Below, in pieces: positions 38,101 to 51,479 of a stretch of DNA of 61,854 bases. The notes below the pieces were generated by a model. That model worked only from the letters and a program-made list of their open reading frames with translations, had not been told where the DNA came from and made no database searches. The stretch is taken from contig JAOXYB010091384.1 of assembly GCA_028565635.1 (NCBI GenBank), forward strand, positions 1-61,854, given 5' to 3'. A program made the translations under genes and the position numbers. Each line of letters begins with the position of its first letter. Position 1 is the first letter of the stretch. Source of the DNA: Phoronis ovalis. Taxonomy: Eukaryota; Phoronida; Phoronidae.

Positions 38101-41100
38101 ATATTGAACATAAAGGCAAGAAAAATAAGGTAAGTTTCATTTTTACTAAAGGGTCATTAAAAATCTGGACACTATCATTGCCAGGTATTTTGGAGACACT
38201 AAATACTTCGTAGACATCAAAATATATGTCACCCTGCAAGAACTTTTATTTCAAAAAGATTTTACAGACCAACAATGAGAACAGATGCCTACTTTACAAG
38301 CAACATCCACAGACGTCACTACAGGTATATGCATTCTCTGCAGTATTTATTTAGACAGGAACATGTATATCTGTAATGATATCTACCTATCTTCTGGTAT
38401 ATGCTACAATTATCCCACATGGCTTCAAGGATTATCATGTAACAATAATCACTTGAGTGGTTAAATTTTTTTAAAATAGTACACTTCTTTTATTCCTTTA
38501 TAACTTTCCTGTCTCATGAAAATTATTGCAAAAGATTACTTTTGAAGAAAAGTATACTGTAACATAATTTTTGTTGGCATTCAGGAAACAGCAGGGTGTG
38601 ATCAGGTCTATAAATCATGGATGTCATCTGTCTAGCTTTGCATGCAATTCTAACCAGTTATATATATACAAATATGTTGTAGTTTTAAGTTTACACTTTG
38701 TGTTTAGTGGCGACCTCTACTTTGTTGCTCTCTGTCATTTTATTTTAGCATTGGACCCCATTTGGTCAGGTAACTTCTGTTATGGTTGTGTGTTAGATAG
38801 CAACTTTTACATTATACAGGCATTTTTTTATTATTCTGGCTTGCATGTTTAGGAGCTTCAATTTTGATGCTACAAAAAAGCTAAGTCTTGGTACTGTATA
38901 ATTTGTAGAAACTTTCATCATGCACAACAGACACCAAAATAAAATAGTTATCAGTTACAGACAGGCGAATGGTGAAATAATTTGAGAAATACAATAAGGA
39001 CCAAGGACATAGCTTGAGGTCGTTATTTTATTTCGAGGGTTATTATATCGCCCAAAGTGCAAATTTGTAACTCTTTTATTACATACCTCCACCTAATGCA
39101 ATAAATATATGCAACAGTAGTTGATGTCATGATTAAATATAGATGAAATAGGGATTGATCAGAAAATTACAAGTGATCTTGTCAGAATCCTTCTTTCATC
39201 TATACCTGTTGAAAATTTAAAAAATAGACATTTTCAATTTTTCAAAAAAGTTAAAGTTGTCTTTTGAACTTTATTTGTGAAATGGGTCAATTTAAAAAAT
39301 AAATCCAAAAACTTGTTGATACAACTTTGTGCAAATTAAACAGTCAACACACAAGTACCTGTATGCAAATACCATGGCAAAGTCCCGTTTTTATATGTAA
39401 TGCTAGGTAGCAGGGTGTTATATGATTATGGCCCAGGTGTTTTAAATGTAGTTACGAAAATTTACCAACTAACATGTGACTGAATTGTCCAATAAGAACA
39501 CAGTATCAAAATGGGGTATGTAATAAATATATTTATTTCCTTATATCTTAACCACAAATACAACTTAGCTCCAATACTAATCACTCTCGGTGATGACAGG
39601 CGATGAGCTGCATCTTATCAAAAATGATTAACAGTGGTGACATTTGTTGTTGCCACTGCCAAACATTAACACAATTAATATGTGTATCTGTTGAGCATGA
39701 CTACAAACTGACATTTTAGATAACTGTATTATAGTTTACTGTTCACCTACTAATTAGATACAACTATAGTGATAACACTACTGCAGCACATGCCCGCTAA
39801 CTGAAGTTTGTTTACGGTGTTTGCAACTGTTTTCGACACACATTTATATCGGTAGTATTATGTAATCTAACTGTTCACGATATTGTTAAAACTTGTGTTT
39901 ATTTTGTTTTTAACAGTTATACTAAACTCAACTGTTTTTCAGCATAGTAGATCAAATAGCGATGTGTCTGGTATTCAGGTAGATGTCAAGAACAATGCAA
40001 TATTCAACCAAGAATTGCAGAGTAAAATTGAAGAGAATGCCAGGTTACATAAACAGGTAAAAATGTTCACATTGTCTCACGAAGAATATAGCTCTTTTTT
40101 TGTTGCTTGATGACCAGTGCTGGACATTGGAAACTCAAAATTGTTTTGCTATATTGTAGCCTGAAAATAACATGAAGAACACCCAATCACAAAAAAAATA
40201 GAAAATTATTATATTGGTCCTAGCTAAAATAATCTCACTGATCAAGTAACATTTGTTTCAACTGATTCCACTGTAAACAAAAAGAAGCAAAAATGTCAAT
40301 GCTGGAGAAAGAAAAAATGCTAACAATGAGGTTTTGAGACTACATGTATATCCAGCTCAAACATACCGTGACTCTGGGGCCAGACTGCAGCGTCACCAGT
40401 GTGTCCTGATCCAAATGGCTGTTTTACAAGGGTCCAACACCACTAATGAAGGTGTATTGATAACATTATAAGAGTTGTATATAAGCTTCCAGTCATGTTT
40501 TGTATTACATTAACTTTTAATATATTTGTATTCCACATATTTGCTTTACTGAGTGCCTGAATGATTGGATCTGTTTTTGGAAATTTTGATTTCTTTATTA
40601 GCATTCACTATTGTCTTTTAATTAGGACTGGATTTGTTTAATTATCTAGGTATTTGAGGTGGATCAGGAATATAAGAACAAAGTTATGGAGTTGCAGGAT
40701 AAACTGAATGTGTTAGAAAGAGAATCCAGTCAGCATCAAGATATTCTGGATACAACCACACAAACAAATAAAAGTCTTATAGATAAGCTGCATGAAGAAA
40801 AAGCAATGTTAGAGGTTGGTGTTTTAGTTTGATTTTATTTTGGTACTGTCAATTGCGAATGATTACTTCGTGTTTGAACCAGTAAACTAGTAATGAAATT
40901 ATTTTCTTCTTAAGTATTCAGTAGATATCTGCTTGAAAATGATTAAAACACTGCAATGCACTTTTATAATGATTGGTACTTGAGTACCTCATTGTGAATG
41001 TTTCTGTTGTTGTTCCAGGTAAGGCTTCAAGCAAAAGAAAAGGAAGTAAAGGAAGCAAAAATGCTTTCCGATAAGGCGTAAGTATGGAATGAAATGAAGA

Positions 41101-44100
41101 AAGGGTTAGAATATATTTAGTAACTATGCATTTTTGTTACAAATATTGTCCTACAGGTTTCATTCATCAAAAGTTAGTGAGTTAGACTTAAATATTTATC
41201 TGTATTACAGTTCAAACTTTCCTTAACAAAAAATCGAATTATCAGTTTTCCAACAAAGACACTCAATTCATCATCAAACTCCAAACTTTTGAAGTTTCTG
41301 CAAGATGGTGATAACAGTTGCATAGCAATGAAAATATACAAAATGTTTGCTGTCTGTTTCAGAGAAAAAGAGCTACGACATGTAGAGACAGAGTTGTCTA
41401 GTCAGCTAACCTTAGCAAACAAAACTATAAAAGATAAATTGCCATTTAATGATACAAGTGAGTATATGAATGTAAAAATATGCAGTAATACATCTAGGAT
41501 ACAAATATAAACAAGTGGAACATTAACAACATTGCAACCAGTACAAATCTGGAGATTCGAACAAGACTTGTTCGAGAGGAGCCATAGAAGAAATTCCTTT
41601 ATCTTGGAGACTCTTGTCAGTTTCTTTTGCTTTCTTAGAGGTGCATGTCAGATAACAATATTTAAGCCTGTGCTAAATAGTAACTTGACTGACAATGTCA
41701 TTTGTTGTAGTGAATGTGCATAACATTGTGAGGGGTGTAAGATCACACACACACACAGAAATACTGAAATACAAATTGTATATGTTTAAAACATAAAATC
41801 AAGCACATGGAGCAGTCGACTGGATTCTATGATTAGTCATCAATAGTCAAAGAACCTATTAATGCAAAATGTTAGTTCTCGTGATGTGTTCAGTAAATTA
41901 TTTAAAACGTATTTGTGTTAGTTAATTCATTTTTCACCATCTTCATCTGATATGATCTTTTGTAGAAATACGAGACTTAAATGCACTTAATATTCCAACT
42001 CATGATAGAAAGGCTCAGCTAAGAACTCGAGAATTAATATCAAAAGCTGCAGGCTTTATTCATGAATTAGTTCAAGGATTAAAGAATTTCCATAGTTACA
42101 CTGAACAAAGAACAAAAATTTATCCAGCAGATGGAGTTACTGATCCTATCAGCGAAGTCAATACGAAAGTGAGTGCTTTTAGATTGCATTACCTAATTAT
42201 ACAGATGCTTTCAATAAAATTAGTCTTACAATTAAGGTTTTAATTATGATCCAAATGCAATATGTTCACTGAAAGTTCAGCAAGAACTACATAAATTTTG
42301 TACCTGACAGGCTCACATCTATAATGAGTTACATGCTATCATAATGTCATTCAGAAAGTATGGTACATAATATTTTTTGAAACAAACCAAATCAGTTCCA
42401 CAGTTTTCTAGTTTGTAAATTAATTGTGCCTGCATGTAGATAGTTTTGATATTGACCACTAGTGCCACCTAGTGCATGCATGCAAATAATGAACATGAGC
42501 ATGTTGGCTTCTTTATTAGAATACCAATGCAACATGCATTTAGGTCATTTCACTGAATGTGGTGTTGTAATGTTTAACTTTCCATTTCAGTTTTGTCAAA
42601 TTGTTCATGAGCACGCTAACTATTTGAGACCAGTAGAGCAGGCATTTAACTCATTTCAAGAATCTGTAAAAGAAGATGCTCTCACTACGTTAGAAACTGC
42701 GTGTGGTTTACAAGAATTCGCAGCAAGATTTCATAATTATATCAGCTTTGTTGAAAAAATTCTTCCTTATCAAATACTCAGGTAGAAATTGAATAATTGT
42801 AACTATTGTCGAAAGCTATATGTCTAAGGTTCTAGTCCCACCACTGCTGCAGACAAAAACTAGTAGGCCATTTTAATTTATAAATGATTAAATTTTACAT
42901 AATATGTGATTCCTAGTGAAACAGCACCAGTGACATAATGTATTCTAAACTGAATCAAAAGCCTTTTTTAGGTCTTCAACATTTTCTATGTAGATCTGTA
43001 TTTATTTAAATCTGCATTTTATCAAATATTATGTTATCATTTTAGTTTAGAAGAAGAGAGTCTAGTATCTATATGCACAAGCACCTTACAAGCAAAAAAT
43101 ATGGAACTGAAAGAAACATTTAAGAAATTTGCTCAGTGCCTTAGTAAGCTGGATTCGTATGTTAGACTGTTAGCAGCCCAAAGTAACACATCGTGTTTGC
43201 ATCTGAAGTCGAACCAGCCAAAAATGTTTGTTCAGTTATCATCTAGTTTGAATGAATTCCACCAGGTAGTCAAAGGTAAAACATAAACTTAGTGGTAACA
43301 TAAAGTGAAATTAAACGTCACTTCTGATGTAGTGCACTCATTGGTAGCCTTACTGTATACTCCCCAGGGAGTTGAGATGGTTCTAGGTATGAAAAGACCC
43401 ATAATTGCAGGGGATAATCGTTTAAAATAATGTGAAAACTTCAGTTGATACAAGACTATAAACCTCACCTTTACCTGCTCCTTTTAATGTTGCATCAGAA
43501 GCATAAGTTTGTAAATATCTGGAAATTAAACTTATAACCTGTAATAATCAAACATTTTGGTTCTTCAGTACTATTACAATGTTTCTCACAAAGAGCTACA
43601 TATATATAATCGGAGCCTCGCAACTCATTAGAAAAATTCCCATGGAATATTTGACAGTTGGTCACTTATATCTTCTTGACAGTTCAAACTTTTATCTTCT
43701 GTTACAATAAGAGCAGTAATATATTTACATGAAAATTTAGTGTACAAATATTGCAGGGCTCCTATGGTATTAATACACCATTAGATTTCCCATTCGACTG
43801 TGTTGAAAAACGTTATAACGATCATGCAAATATAAAGTTTATCAACATTCAACTATTACCTCTTTATGATGTGAGTGTACATCCTCTCATACACTACCAG
43901 TTAATTTTTGTGCCATCTTGACCATACTGAATTGCGCTATTCCAATGGCAAATAGGCCCGAATTCAAATTTCGATTTTTAAGAAATTAGTATGATTTCAG
44001 GAATTTTATTGCTTTTACCAGAAATTACAACATGTTGACATTGCAAAATACCCAAAAATTAAAATGCCATGTCCCCAGAAAAGAATAAAATATATGTATT

Positions 44101-47100
44101 AATATGCTGGTACTATATTCGTAGTAGTGCCAACAAAGCCTGCTATGGTGTACCTATGCCACATGGCAACATACAACCACATCATAACCTGCAAAACCTG
44201 TAACTTGACTTGCTAGTAGGTAGCAGCAACTATCACTGGGCCTTTGCTATCTTGCAAAAAAAAACAAACTATATATTGAACAGTAGGCACTTTGTCTTAT
44301 TTGTAACATCTAGCTGAGAAGGTATTATTCTAAATGTCTCGCGTTGAAGATCACAAACTATTCTGGTTTTAATATTACTGGGTTATTATTCTGTTCCAGA
44401 ATTAGCTACACAGTACAATGGTAAAGTATCCCTTGAACATCAGCTTCCTACAGCAACACAAAAGTTACGGACTGCTGATGAATGTGTTCTATCTGCATTA
44501 GTCACTGTGAATAATGCGGTCGGAAAGGTGAGTATAGTCTTTTTACTTTGTATAATTATAAGAGATTATCAACCCTGCATATCACCGCTAAGCATTTTCG
44601 AAAAAGAGTTTCTTACTATTTGGAGAATTTTCAGTGCAATGAAGTCTTATATTTGTCTTGGAATGGCTAAACGAGTGATCAAGAGAGGAGTTGTGACATT
44701 GCTGGGTGTGATATTTTTAATAATGTGGTTATGTGAACAATTAATTTTGTGTCTTTCTAGTTGTCAGCATTTGTCACTGGAAGTTTGGAGTTCTTTTGTA
44801 CCTCCGTTGGTTACAGGACCCGGGGTAGCAGCATATCTACTAGTGAATCCTCGGAAGGTCCAAAATGTAGTCCATTGGTCACTGGGTATCGACAAAAAGC
44901 TGCAGAATACATGTCATCATTAAGCAGGGTAAACATAGATTTGAAAAGACATAAGTTACTTCTTGGTATTAAAAAAAGTAAAAAATGCTGATATTATTGG
45001 TATATTAATATACCAGAAATCTTCCTTTTTGTATTTCTTGCATTGTTTGATACCTGAATAAAGGCATTGATAACATGTACATTTTTAGGTATAAAAATCT
45101 GTAATAGTATATTGGGAGAATTGGGTTAAAACCTTCATTCTGTCATCTCCTAATTTTGTTGGATAAATGATAATATCTAGGATATAAAAGTATCTAGATA
45201 TTTTATACATTCATACTTGTTTTGAATACTCAATTTTATTTGCAGTCATGTCCTGAGTCGGTGCCATATGAAATAGCAATGCGTGATAGGAAAATTTTGG
45301 TTAGTTCAACTGAGAGCAGACAGGGTCTGGCTCAACAGGTATGGTTCCTTACCAATTTTCTTATGCGTATACATTGTCAGAAATAAACAACAAGAAAGCT
45401 TGAAAATGTAGTTATTAAATGTAGTTATTAAATGTAGTTATTGTGAGCAATAAATGTTGTATATGTTGATGATGAATTTCATCTTGTAACTTATTTAAGG
45501 TGAAATCCAACATAAATGCTTTTAGAGTAACAATTTTTCCAATTTTTTATCGCATAAGAACCGAGAAATTGTTTGCTCTGTTGTGTTTGTTTGCAGGCTT
45601 TATTTCTTCAATTACACTTATTGTTTATAGTATGTGTATTCACAGTTAGTCATGTTGGGAAAATCACAGTATTCAAACCACCTGAAATTCGTTGTTGTTT
45701 TCTCGGATAACTAAAAAAATTATATTAACATACATGTATATGTTACTTTTAAACGTAAAGTCCAAATGTATTCAAAGCTTCCTTTAGAAAATGGATATGT
45801 TTTCTTTGCTTTCAGGTATCTTCTTTTCAAGGAAAAACCAGTAAACTTGAACAAGAAAAGGAACATTGGATGTTAGAATCACAACTTTTGAAAATAAAAT
45901 ATGAAAAAGAATTACAGGTTGGCACTTTATTACAAACTTGAATCGTGTGATTGTCGACTGAATGTCTGCTTCACTATTTAATAATATTACCAAGGGGAAA
46001 TGAAATACCCGTACTGGTAGGAAAAATGTCAGAACCAGTGTATTAGCAATTTAACAAGAATTAATGCTATTTATAAATGATATTAAAATAAATTTAGTTT
46101 AAACCTTGAAATAGTACTTTTGGGTGATATAGTAAAAATGTTGTGTACTTATTACTTGCATCATCATTTAAACTGAACGTGTCTGTCAAACAAAATTTAA
46201 TCAGATTTCCAGTGAAACATGTTGTTGGCAACAATTTATGATATTTGTGATCAATTCTCTTGAGTGACTAAAGATGACAGCAAGCTGGGGTTTAATGCCT
46301 GTGTTGTAGATCTGAACAATATAGATCACAGTAGTGTTTGTTAAAATTTGCATAATTTTTAACGTGTAGAGAGCTAATGAATTAGAGAAAAGACTGCAGA
46401 GTGTTGAATCTGGATCAATAGAGGATAATCTAGATAGAACTAACCATACGATACCTAGGAAAAATACTCAGCTACAACAGCTTGACACAAGTATGGTAAG
46501 CATACGAAACTTGTGGTGAGGCCTTAGAAAAATTAAAGTATTTGCATTTTATTATGTACATATATCCATACTGAGCTCTCTAAAAGAAGCCTTTTATTTT
46601 ATTTTATAGTAAATGCATGGTCCTGAAAAGTTTTTGAAATAAATAGTGTGGCTATGCTGCTTGTAACTAGTCATGGTAAATTCCACTTTAATAATAAAAC
46701 AAAATTCCTTCAAAATATGGTTTTCCCAATATCTATAATTTTGAAAGAACTGGTTTTCCCAATATCTATAATTTTGAAAGAACTGGTTTTCCCAATATCT
46801 ATAATTTTGAAAGAACTTGTCATTGTTTGAAGATTATTTTAAAAGTGGTTTGTTATAAATGCTGTATTGTATTAAAAATGCTCTTTGAGTCTACAATTTT
46901 AGTACAGACGGTTTTGTGCAATTTTGTTGAAAGAGATAAAATATCAGATTTGGTCAAGCAAAATGAACTGTTTTCAGTTTATAAAATGTAATCCCTGCCC
47001 ATCAATGCTGACGCATAACTATGATAATTCAGGTGTTACACAAAAAACTGTTTTTGCTGACATAGTAAGTTATACAGTATTGATTTGTTTGTATTGTTTA

Positions 47101-49634
47101 CAGCTTGGGCAATTGTTAACAGAATCTTCAGTGTCAGAAGAGCAAACCAGGGAACTGCTCATAAAGAATCACTATTCACAACGAATTGTGGAATTGACAA
47201 CACTGTTACAATTAGCAGATAGTAAAGCTGTCAGTTTTAGTGCTGAGGTAAAATAGTCTACACTAACATAAATAAATAGGATACTGTTGCACTTTTGGTA
47301 CAAGGTGGACATCAGTAGTAGTATATGTTAAAATGGATTCGGCTCATAGCTAATAATTCATGAATGCAGTCTGTAAAACTGACCAGAATTCAATCTTTCA
47401 CAACACAAGTGCATGAATTGTAGATTGCTAAAATATCAATTTAATTAGTTTGTAAACACTTCAGTAATTTTAGTTTGTGCTTTTGTGGATAACCAATCAG
47501 TTTTTGTTGGCTCTTATGTTTTATACCTTGTTTCTGGTGTTGCATATCATGTATTTTGATAATTAGCCAAACCGTTTTGTCATAGTAAATTGTGGTATAT
47601 ATACATATATATGTATTTTAGTGTCGTGCTCTACACCAAAGATTGGACATTGCGGAGAAAACTAGAGTAAAGTCTCAAGACGATCTGAAATCAGCCAATC
47701 AGAATATTGCTCAACTTAAAGTCAGTATTTCTCTTTGGTTTTACGATAATTTCCCATAAGGTTCATACTTTGTTGTTAAAATTCAGGCACAGTTACAGGC
47801 CGGTTTCCACTGTTTTCTAGGACAGGGTCCCGAAAGTTTCAGGCGAAGAAATTCTATGAAGTCACACATTATACTGTACGATTTAGTGATTACAAATTTA
47901 CAATCTTAATATTTTTCTTTAAATCCCATTTCATATCTGCCTGTTGATTAATTTGTTTCAAAAGATAATTTTTCATTTTTTCAATTTACAAAAAAGTGTT
48001 ATCAAAACTTTTAAATTATAATTTGTATAATATGTTAAGTTAAACAATAAATATCAAGCCTTGTCAACTGGTCTTAAACAAAATTAACTAGTAAATAAAC
48101 AAGTACCAGTATGCAAATATCAAACATCTGAGTTGTTTATGACCTATTTTTATAAATCTTGGTGTTTTAACACCAAGATTACATCTTAAAAGGTTACATC
48201 AATGGTGATGACACAATGATTAAAATGACACCCGGTGGGTATAAATTACACTAATTTAGAAAAAGGTCACCACTTTGTTCTGGAACTGCCCCTAATATTT
48301 AGCAATATTAAGCATCTTGGTTAAAAGAAAGTTTTATTTTGTTCCTGAGGCAGAATTGATTAATCAGTATTGCCAAGGTTTGTATTTATTTGTTTTTTTA
48401 ATTAGTTTTTACGTTTTGCGAATTAAGGGGAATTGTGGTGCATGTGTTTGTTTTCAATTCAGAAGCATATCAGAAGTGTTTAGTAAAAATCTAAGCATCT
48501 TTTACAGGATCAACTTGAGATTACCACTCGTAATTATGAAGATCAGTTAAGTATGATGAGTGAACATTTAGCTGCCATGAACGAAAAGCTAACCACTCAG
48601 ACAGATGAAATTCATGAACTCAAACATAAGCTCAACTCTAAGGTAACGGTATAGTAAGCCTTATATCATATTTTCTGAAATGCTGAAAAAGTATTACTAG
48701 TATATTTTAGTAAAGCCAATATTTACCACTCTAAATTTATGAATTTTGTAGCAACTGGATTTTTTGCAAGAAAATGTGTCACAGTGAGCCACGTACACTT
48801 CACTCTTTGGACTAAGAGAAATTAAGATAGTAACTGTTTATGTTGGGGGTAATGTCACAAGTTAAAGTAACCTTTTTCACATAGTCAATCGAGACAGCAT
48901 AAAAGACTGAAAAAAGATATTATTTCATCTTTTATAAAATGTTCAAAACCTCATTTCAATTGGTAAAATACAAATGTGTTAGTAAAATGTAAAGCAGCTG
49001 TATAAGCCATACCTCTCAGTTTATTATACTGTCCCTTCTGCAAATGAATTTCACACCTCACCTCACATGATATCCTAGTCATTCTATTGTTTATGGCTCA
49101 GTAGTCCCCAACACAACCTCCCTTACAAGTTGTGTATGCTGTAGAGTTTCCATAGGTGCCTTGTAATCGCCTTGTTCATATTATTAAACTGTTTAGGAAA
49201 GCAAACAATTCTAAACGAATGAAATGTAGGTACAGTATTGTCACAAATAATTTAGACAGCTATTTAGCATTGGATTTAAAAAACATTTTTCAAAAAATTT
49301 CTAAATTTAAAGTAGTAAATATTCCATTTTGATGTTGGCTTTACTAGAATATGTCAATAATAATTATTGCTACAAAATGCAGTCAGATATATATGTGGTT
49401 CAGAAAACTATGACATAAACCTTGGTGCAGAAATGTCTTCCTGGAAATTAAAACTTATTATGATTGATGCATCTTAAATGACTGTAAACTTTCATATGTT
49501 TGCCAAACAAAATCCTTGAGAACTGTTAGCTTGCATGATTAAGTCAATCAAATTTTCGAAAAATGAAGAATCAGTTTCTTACAAGTATTCTGCCCTTTCT
49601 ATTTCAGGGAAGTAAGAAGGGAAAAGGTAAATGA
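35163..49634 (+). CDS. PPP1R21: Protein phosphatase 1 regulatory subunit 21 (PPP1R21)
   Basis: In vertebrates PPP1R21 is an early-endosome coiled-coil protein and core of the Rab5-binding FERRY complex. Nineteen coding exons: 35163-35213, 36498-36566, 37983-38129, 39943-40056, 40650-40814, 41019-41077, 41363-41457, 41966-42168, 42591-42781, 43046-43275, 44400-44527, 44761-44928, 45246-45338, 45816-45917, 46370-46495, 47104-47247, 47622-47720, 48508-48642, 49608-49634. Phases agree and give 781 aa, against 780 in human. The start is MTDLQAKYQKLATEYAK, followed by LRSQVPVLKKAVIDEQA (KLRAQ domain). The middle has VPF/LPFNDTK, LNALNIPTHDRKAQLR and HSYTEQRTKIYPAD. The C-terminal part has KEHWMLESQLLKIKYEKE, KNHYSQRIVELTTLLQLADS and NYEDQLSMMSEHLAAMNEKL, ending SKGSKKGKGK. 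Two donors are weak (GTTGGT after 40814, GTTGGC after 45917) and one is GTCAGT. Identification is secure. Confidence 0.96.
35249..36091. mobile_element. Non-autonomous DNA transposon with G-run subterminal repeats
   Basis: The ends are inverted repeats of about 32 bp. Left: AGGGACTGATCAGAAATTAC, then AACAGGGGGG. Right, reverse-complemented: AGGGACTGGTCAGAAATTAC, then CACAGGGGGG. Inside both ends are repeated G-runs followed by TCAYGAATTTYTGTGC-like sequence. The interior keeps a coding-like piece on the plus strand near 35515-35690: an acidic stretch (NDNSDENDSDSDEDVV) and, after a frame shift, RSGCIVRSKQFFGD and a stop, like the tail of a transposon-encoded ORF. Total about 843 bp, in PPP1R21 intron 1. 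Target duplications are not clear. Confidence 0.7.
36811..37097. mobile_element. MITE-like inverted-repeat element
   Basis: About 36-bp arms face each other. The left arm begins TCCTGGCCACCTCATATCTC. The right arm, reverse-complemented, begins TCCTAGCCGCCTCCTATCTC, and both continue CAAA...GCCGAA.TT. The 290-bp unit sits in PPP1R21 intron 2, in sequence slightly less AT-rich than the rest of the intron. No clear target duplication. Confidence 0.5.
39190..39400. repeat. Intronic dispersed repeat, copy 1
   Basis: It shares ordered blocks with 47960-48160: TTTTCAATTTTTCAAAAAAG, ACAAGTACCTGTATGCAAAT (ACAAGTACCAGTATGCAAAT in the other copy) and a following TTTTTATA. Both copies are in PPP1R21 introns and in the same orientation. 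Confidence 0.4.
41743..41756. repeat. (AC)n microsatellite
   Basis: Seven CA dinucleotides in a PPP1R21 intron. Confidence 0.8.
42459..42475 (-). promoter_or_regulatory. CTCF-like motif
   Basis: On the minus strand GCACTAGGTGGCACTAG matches the CTCF core CCANNAGGKGGC. It is in a PPP1R21 intron. Match only. Confidence 0.3.
45407..45442. repeat. 13-bp tandem repeat, about 2.8 copies
   Basis: TGTAGTTATTAAA occurs twice, then TGTAGTTATT, with no mismatches, so it is a recent slippage product. PPP1R21 intron. Confidence 0.85.
46719..46817. repeat. 33-bp tandem repeat, three identical copies
   Basis: A unit beginning GGTTTTCCCAATATCTATAA and ending TTGAAAGAACT repeats three times without a mismatch. 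It is in a PPP1R21 intron and polymorphism is likely. Confidence 0.9.
47960..48160. repeat. Intronic dispersed repeat, copy 2
   Basis: Partner of 39190-39400 in the same orientation with the same block order; divergence suggests an old repeat family rather than a recent duplication. Confidence 0.4.
48155..48180. repeat. Perfect 12-bp inverted repeat
   Basis: AATCTTGGTGTT, two T, then AACACCAAGATT: a perfect hairpin in a PPP1R21 intron, just after dispersed repeat copy 2. It may be that repeat's end. Confidence 0.7.
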
Positions 49635-50380
49635 GTCATTACATAGAATTAATTTTTTGAAAGTCAAATTCGTTTTCTTTCGGTGGAAAATGAAGTAAGA
49701 TACTTTGGGACTGGAAAATTTTCTTAACATGTATTTACTAATATGTATTCCTATTAATTCTCTGCGGTAAACAAGCGGCATGACTCGTGGCTATTCAATG
49801 TATGCCTTTGGTTTAATTGTAATACACCTACAAATGAGAGCTTCCTGATTTTGTACTTTCTGAATTTGCTATAATTTCCTTATTGTTCAGTCAACAGAAA
49901 ATAATTTGATCTGTTCACTAAAAATATAATTATTGTTTTTGTGATCTAAGTAGCAGAGAATTTAAGTTAAAACTGTTTCCTGTATGTTATCACTATTAAG
50001 TACTGTTTTACAAAAAGTACCTTCCAAACTCCTATATTTTGTTTTGAGCATTATTAGAACTTAATGCCAGGTTTAGTAGTTACCAATGTTGCAGTTACAA
50101 AATAACCAGTGCTTTCTAATGTGGTACTTCCATGTTGTTTGTGCAATATAAAAACAGTCTTGTTACACTTATCTACTGAAAAGTTTGTTAAGATTCGATA
50201 TGCATTGATAACAGACTGTAAGATGTCCTTTCATGGATCAAGTTTTTTTATTGAAAACAACCTTTGGCTAACTAACAGCCATTATCTTTATTTAAATACA
50301 TTTGGTATGTAAGAGATTGATTTATTGTGTCAGATATTGTAATGTGCTAAATAAAATAATTCCTTACAATGGGAAATTTG
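49635..50380 (+). terminator. PPP1R21 3'UTR with candidate poly(A) signal
   Basis: The TGA at 49632-49634 is followed by AT-rich sequence. The first good AATAAA is near 50349-50354. No exon seen in the stretch. Confidence 0.4.
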
Positions 50381-50930
50381 CTTCAATTTCTGGTGTGTTT
50401 GTCAAAATCAATACTATGACACAGTTGGTAGAGACCTCTAGAAATTGTGTTTGGTTTCACCACTGGTATACCTCTCCACGTTTGGTTTCACTGGATAGGG
50501 AGTTTTAAGCTGATTAAGACTATCGCTGGCCATTGTCCATATAATCACGTGGGCATGGCCTGGTACGTGTGCGTCACATTTTTTGAGGGAATGTGTAGTA
50601 GTACTTTAGTGAGATACACTGGTAATTGTTTTGGGAATATCAATACAATATTTTAAACAACCTGTTGATTAAATACCATATCTGAGATTATATTCTGATG
50701 GAAAGACTTGATAGTCAATTTTGTGACATGAAATAATTAAAGCTTGCAACAAAATTAAATTTGATATACAGTATTACGGTTGCTCAAAATAACAATTCAT
50801 AAGTAGTTTCACAGTTACTGTATAAGATGTACACAATGAGTAACATAGCAATGTTAGAGACTGAGATACACTACACAGGGTCATGTGTACTTTAGCTGGG
50901 ACTAATGTTATAATTTAGTTATATTAGTCC

Positions 50931-51337
50931 CCAGGGGTTACTCAAGTTATTTTTTGTGGGGGTGTGCAGCCCAGTCGAAAATTTTGGATTTGGATTGTAT
51001 ATACTTCTTGCTGCATTTTTTTGGATTGCTACCGTAAAGATATTCAAAAATTTGGATTGCTACCTACTGCTTACAGAAATTTGGATTAACTTTAGGTTTG
51101 TATCCATAAATAAATTTTGGAATTTGGTTTGTATCATGCAGTCAGTTTGCGTAAAAATGGATTGCTATACTTAAATATTTTGAATTGCTACCCTTAATTA
51201 CATTTCACAAAATTTGGATTGCTACCCTAAAATTTAAAAAAAGTTGTATTGGGTTTGCTACCACAAGCTAGTAAAATTTTGGATTGGGTTCCGCGGCACA
51301 TCCCCGGATAGTCAAAAAACCTCGAGTGCCCCCCGGG
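50931..51337. mobile_element. 407-bp MITE-like element with 9-bp direct repeats
   Basis: It is flanked by identical TATTAGTCC at 50922-50930 and 51338-51346. The left end reads CCAGGGGTTACTCAAG and the right end, reverse-complemented, CCCGGGGGGCACTCGAGG, both followed by TTTTTTG and a GGGG.TGTGC block: imperfect terminal inverted repeats over about 45 bp. The interior is a degenerate tandem array of about eight TTTGGATTGCTACC-like units. No coding capacity. Confidence 0.8.
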
Positions 51338-51479
51338 TATTAGTCCACCTTTTAGTAAAATTACATAGCATATATAAGGCAACTGTAGATGACCCGCATA
51401 TTTTGGAAATTTATGAAATTAGATTACATAGAGGCCGCATGGATAATAGGTCATATTTATTTATGTAAAAATATAACTA

